From CABHOJ01 sp965649545 (lineage in GTDB: Bacteria > Pseudomonadota > Gammaproteobacteria > Burkholderiales > Methylophilaceae), in assembly GCA_965649545.1 (NCBI GenBank), contig CBFGLF010000088.1, forward strand, positions 1 to 7,195: a stretch of DNA of 7,195 nucleotides, written 5' to 3'. The position numbers were made by a program, and so were the translations under genes. Within the stretch, counting starts at the first letter, position 1; the number at the start of each line of letters is the position of its first letter. Positions 5,195 to 7,195 of this stretch are shown piece by piece. The notes below the pieces were generated by a model. That model was not told where the DNA came from. It ran no database searches and saw nothing but the letters and a program-made list of their open reading frames with translations.

Positions 5195-6574
5195 TCAGCG
5201 ACTCGCCTTACGGGCCTTCTTGTTCTCGTACATGCGCTGGTCGGCGATCGCCAGCAATTGTTCGGCGGTCGTCCCATCCTCCGGATAGACCGCGACCCCG
5301 ATCGACGCCCCGATCTTGAATTCCTGCTGCTCGTAATGGATCGGTTTGCCGATCCCTTTGCGTAGCCGCTTCTCGATCTGCGTGATGTGTTGCGGGTTGC
5401 GCGAATAGGCGGAGATGACGACGAATTCGTCGCCACCCAAGCGCCCGACCGTGTCGCTCAAACGCAGCTCTTCGCTGACGCCCTGCGCCACACTCATCAA
5501 GACCTGGTCTCCTGCGGCATGCCCATGCTTGTCGTTGATCTCCTTGAAGTGATCCAGGTCGAAGAAGAAGACGGCGCAATGCTGGTCCTGCTCGCGGCCG
5601 AGGCGGCGGATGGTCTGCTCCAGCCGATCCGTCAGCAGTCGACGGTTGGCGAGCCCAGTGAGTTCATCGAACAAGGCCAGATTCGCGAGCTGCGATCGTT
5701 CGCGGAAGAATGCATAGACCGCAAGAGCGAACGCCAGGCTCAGCAGCCAGCCCATGAGCCGGATGATCCAGACCAGGTTGAAGGCCGGCGGTGACTGACT
5801 CTTGATCGCCCATTGCCAGGTGCCGTCGGGGACCTCGCTGTTCATCAATACGGTGCCCGGCCGTTCGAACAGGGCCGGGTCACCATAGAAGGGCGTGCCG
5901 AAGGTGCCATCGGCGCCACGATTGCGCACGGCGAACTCGTAGCCTTTGCCTTGTGTGCCCTGGAAGGCCGCTTCCATGAACGATGGGGTATCGATGACCA
6001 CGGAGATCATGCCCCAATAGGCGTTGTCGATGAAGACCGGGTAGCGATAGATCAAGCCGGACCCGCCCTGCACCAGGTCGAGCGGTCCGACCAGCACGCC
6101 CTTGGCGGTATCGACGGCCTGTTTGACTTGCGGCCATTGGGCGGGCAGGTCGGGATAATTCAATCCCATGACCTTCTCATTACCCTGCAACGGGAAGACG
6201 TAAGTGACGGTATAGCCGATGGCGATCGCGACGTTACGCAAATGGCGGCCGCGCTTATAGAGATCGCTCAGCAGTTGCGTCACTTTGTCGCGCTCGAGCT
6301 GGGTGTGATAGACGTGCAGGTAGCTTTCGAGGCCGACGGAGATATAGAGCAGCTTGTTGAGTTCACGGTCGACCCGAGTCCGTAATGTACTGCCGTAGGC
6401 CACGGCGTCGAGGTTGGATCGGGTCTGGATCTTCTCGAATTCGCCCTCGACCAGCGTCTCCACCACTAACAGGCTGATGACGAATACCACTACCGCCGCG
6501 AACCAGGCGGTCCGCAACCTCGGTAGGGGCGTCAGTATGTGTTCCGGGAATGTCGGTGACATGCTTGCCATCAT
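5195..6574 (-). CDS. Membrane-anchored CHASE-GGDEF diguanylate cyclase
   Basis: This 459-residue protein makes cyclic di-GMP from two GTP in response to an unknown periplasmic signal. It has an N-terminal membrane helix (about 22-41), a periplasmic CHASE-type sensor domain (about 55-240; GLNYPDLP, VGPLDLVQGGSGL and YRYPVFI are typical), a second helix (about 267-289) and a C-terminal GGDEF domain (about 298-455) that begins with the usual FDELTGLANRR. The catalytic GGDEF motif is intact at 380-384. The inhibitory site RxxD (RLSD, 371-374) lies exactly five residues before it, so product inhibition is expected. No EAL or HD-GYP domain is present. The start follows an in-frame TAG closely, so the N-terminus can only be at 6574 or a few codons inside (ATG at 6571 and 6562). 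No clear Shine-Dalgarno is seen. It is convergent with the small-protein cluster and divergent from mqo. Confidence 0.93.
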   Translation of the reverse strand: MMASMSPTFPEHILTPLPRLRTAWFAAVVVFVISLLVVETLVEGEFEKIQTRSNLDAVAYGSTLRTRVDRELNKLLYISVGLESYLHVYHTQLERDKVTQLLSDLYKRGRHLRNVAIAIGYTVTYVFPLQGNEKVMGLNYPDLPAQWPQVKQAVDTAKGVLVGPLDLVQGGSGLIYRYPVFIDNAYWGMISVVIDTPSFMEAAFQGTQGKGYEFAVRNRGADGTFGTPFYGDPALFERPGTVLMNSEVPDGTWQWAIKSQSPPAFNLVWIIRLMGWLLSLAFALAVYAFFRERSQLANLALFDELTGLANRRLLTDRLEQTIRRLGREQDQHCAVFFFDLDHFKEINDKHGHAAGDQVLMSVAQGVSEELRLSDTVGRLGGDEFVVISAYSRNPQHITQIEKRLRKGIGKPIHYEQQEFKIGASIGVAVYPEDGTTAEQLLAIADQRMYENKKARKASR

Positions 6575-6641
6575 ACCGACGAACTACACGAAATCACATC
6601 CTGATATATAAGAGATAAGCCTAGTCTTTACAGATGCTTAG

Positions 6642-6670
6642 ATGACAGAAACCGGGATGACGCATATCAT
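6642..6670 (+). promoter_or_regulatory. σ70-type promoter for mqo
   Basis: ATGACA at 6642-6647 (five of six bases of the -35 consensus) and TATCAT at 6665-6670 (five of six of the -10) are separated by exactly 17 bases. Transcription would begin near 6677, leaving about 76 bases of untranslated leader before the mqo ATG. Confidence 0.62.
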
Positions 6671-6704
6671 GCTGTCCGGGCGTCGGCATGCCTGTGCCGG
6701 TTTC
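6648..6704 (+). repeat. Inverted repeat spanning the mqo promoter and leader
   Basis: GAAACCGG at 6648-6655 is the exact reverse complement of CCGGTTTC at 6697-6704. The left arm lies in the promoter spacer and the right arm in the predicted leader, so it could be a looped operator, but the long spacing (41 bases) also allows chance. Confidence 0.3.
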
Positions 6705-6752
6705 ATCTGATGGATACGCGATGTTTGATTTGCTGCAAGGGTCTGGACTGTA

Positions 6753-7195
6753 ATGGCTGAACGTAATGTAGATGTGCTGCTGGTCGGCGGCGGGGTGATG
6801 AGCGCCACATTGGCGACCATGCTGGTGCAACTGGACCCGACCCTGGAGATCGTCATGGTGGAACGTCTGGACGAGGTCGCCAAGGAGAGTACCGATGGCT
6901 GGAATAACGCCGGTACCGGCCATGCCGGCTATTGCGAACTCAATTACACCCCGCAGAACGCACACGGCGACATCGCGATCGAGCGTGCACTGTCCATCAA
7001 CGCCGCCTTCGAAGTCTCCCTGCAGTACTGGTCTTACCTGGTCGAGCAGGGACTGTTACCCACGCCTACCCAGTTCATCAATCCCACGCCGCATGAGAGT
7101 TTCGTCTGGGGCGAAAAGGATGTCGAGTTCCTGCGCAAACGCCACCAGCTGCTGAGCCGGCATCATCTGTTCAAGGATATGCAGTTCACGGATTC
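6753..7195 (+). CDS. mqo: Malate:quinone oxidoreductase (partial, N-terminal part)
   Basis: The enzyme oxidises malate to oxaloacetate at the inner face of the cytoplasmic membrane and passes electrons to quinone, replacing or complementing NAD-dependent malate dehydrogenase in the TCA cycle. The 147 visible codons include the FAD-binding start VLLVGGGVMSATLATML (residues 9-24 region), MVERLDEVAKES with Glu37 at the end of the second strand, and the family signature WNNAGTGHAGYCELNYTP (50-67). Family members are roughly 490-550 residues, so about a quarter is present and the rest lies to the right. GGA at 6745-6747 is a weak ribosome site. A ten-codon ORF (ATG at 6721) ends in TAA overlapping the mqo start as TAATG. 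A σ70-like promoter is seen at 6642-6670. Confidence 0.94.
   Translation, partial: MAERNVDVLLVGGGVMSATLATMLVQLDPTLEIVMVERLDEVAKESTDGWNNAGTGHAGYCELNYTPQNAHGDIAIERALSINAAFEVSLQYWSYLVEQGLLPTPTQFINPTPHESFVWGEKDVEFLRKRHQLLSRHHLFKDMQFTD

Noticed and set aside
5813..6385. Plus-strand ORF of 190 codons inside the diguanylate cyclase gene
   Set aside because: It is antisense to the CHASE domain coding region and has no recognisable domain or ribosome site.
6601..6633. Possible promoter for the diguanylate cyclase gene with TATATA on the minus strand
   Set aside because: The -10 is plausible but the matching -35 (CTGTAA) agrees at too few positions to call.
6621..6965. Minus-strand ORF of 114 codons overlapping the start of mqo
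   Set aside because: It is antisense to the well-matched mqo coding sequence and covers its promoter; the peptide resembles no family and mqo explains the coding signal.

Overview
The window looks like chromosomal DNA from a moderately GC-rich Pseudomonadota, probably a beta- or gammaproteobacterium. The support is a σ54/NtrC-type nitrogen promoter, a NasT regulator with an ANTAR-type RNA leader, a Tat-exported nitrate-binding protein, a DUF3309 micro-protein and a malate:quinone oxidoreductase. Genus cannot be named from sequence alone. There is no rRNA, tRNA, CRISPR array or insertion sequence.

Positions 1-1992 (minus strand) form a nitrate-assimilation control unit. Reading leftwards there is a GCAC-N7-GTGC dyad typical of NtrC enhancers (1920-1936), a near-consensus σ54 promoter (1813-1829), nasT (1201-1776), a 173-nt leader, and nrtA, which runs off the left edge. 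The leader holds two adjacent small hairpins. Each has a six-base loop with A at position 1 and G at position 4, the recognition pattern described for ANTAR proteins. The second hairpin overlaps the 5' arm of a strong intrinsic terminator just before nrtA. The simplest model is that nitrogen limitation (NtrC, σ54) starts transcription and NasT then decides, in response to nitrate, whether RNA polymerase reads through into the transporter genes. No nasS lies next to nasT.

Positions 1993-4660 (minus strand) carry a cysteine-rich exported protein of unknown function and, upstream of it, a full-length MsbA-like ABC half-exporter.

Positions 4661-5176 (plus strand) hold a cluster of very small genes: a 25-residue single-span membrane peptide and a 52-residue DUF3309 protein. 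A possible 32-codon ORF with its own good Shine-Dalgarno precedes them and overlaps the first by ATGA. The cluster ends at a bidirectional terminator shared with the convergent gene.

Positions 5195-6574 (minus strand) encode a membrane-bound CHASE-GGDEF diguanylate cyclase with intact catalytic and inhibitory sites. A divergent intergenic region (6575-6752) with a good σ70 promoter leads to mqo, which is cut by the right edge.
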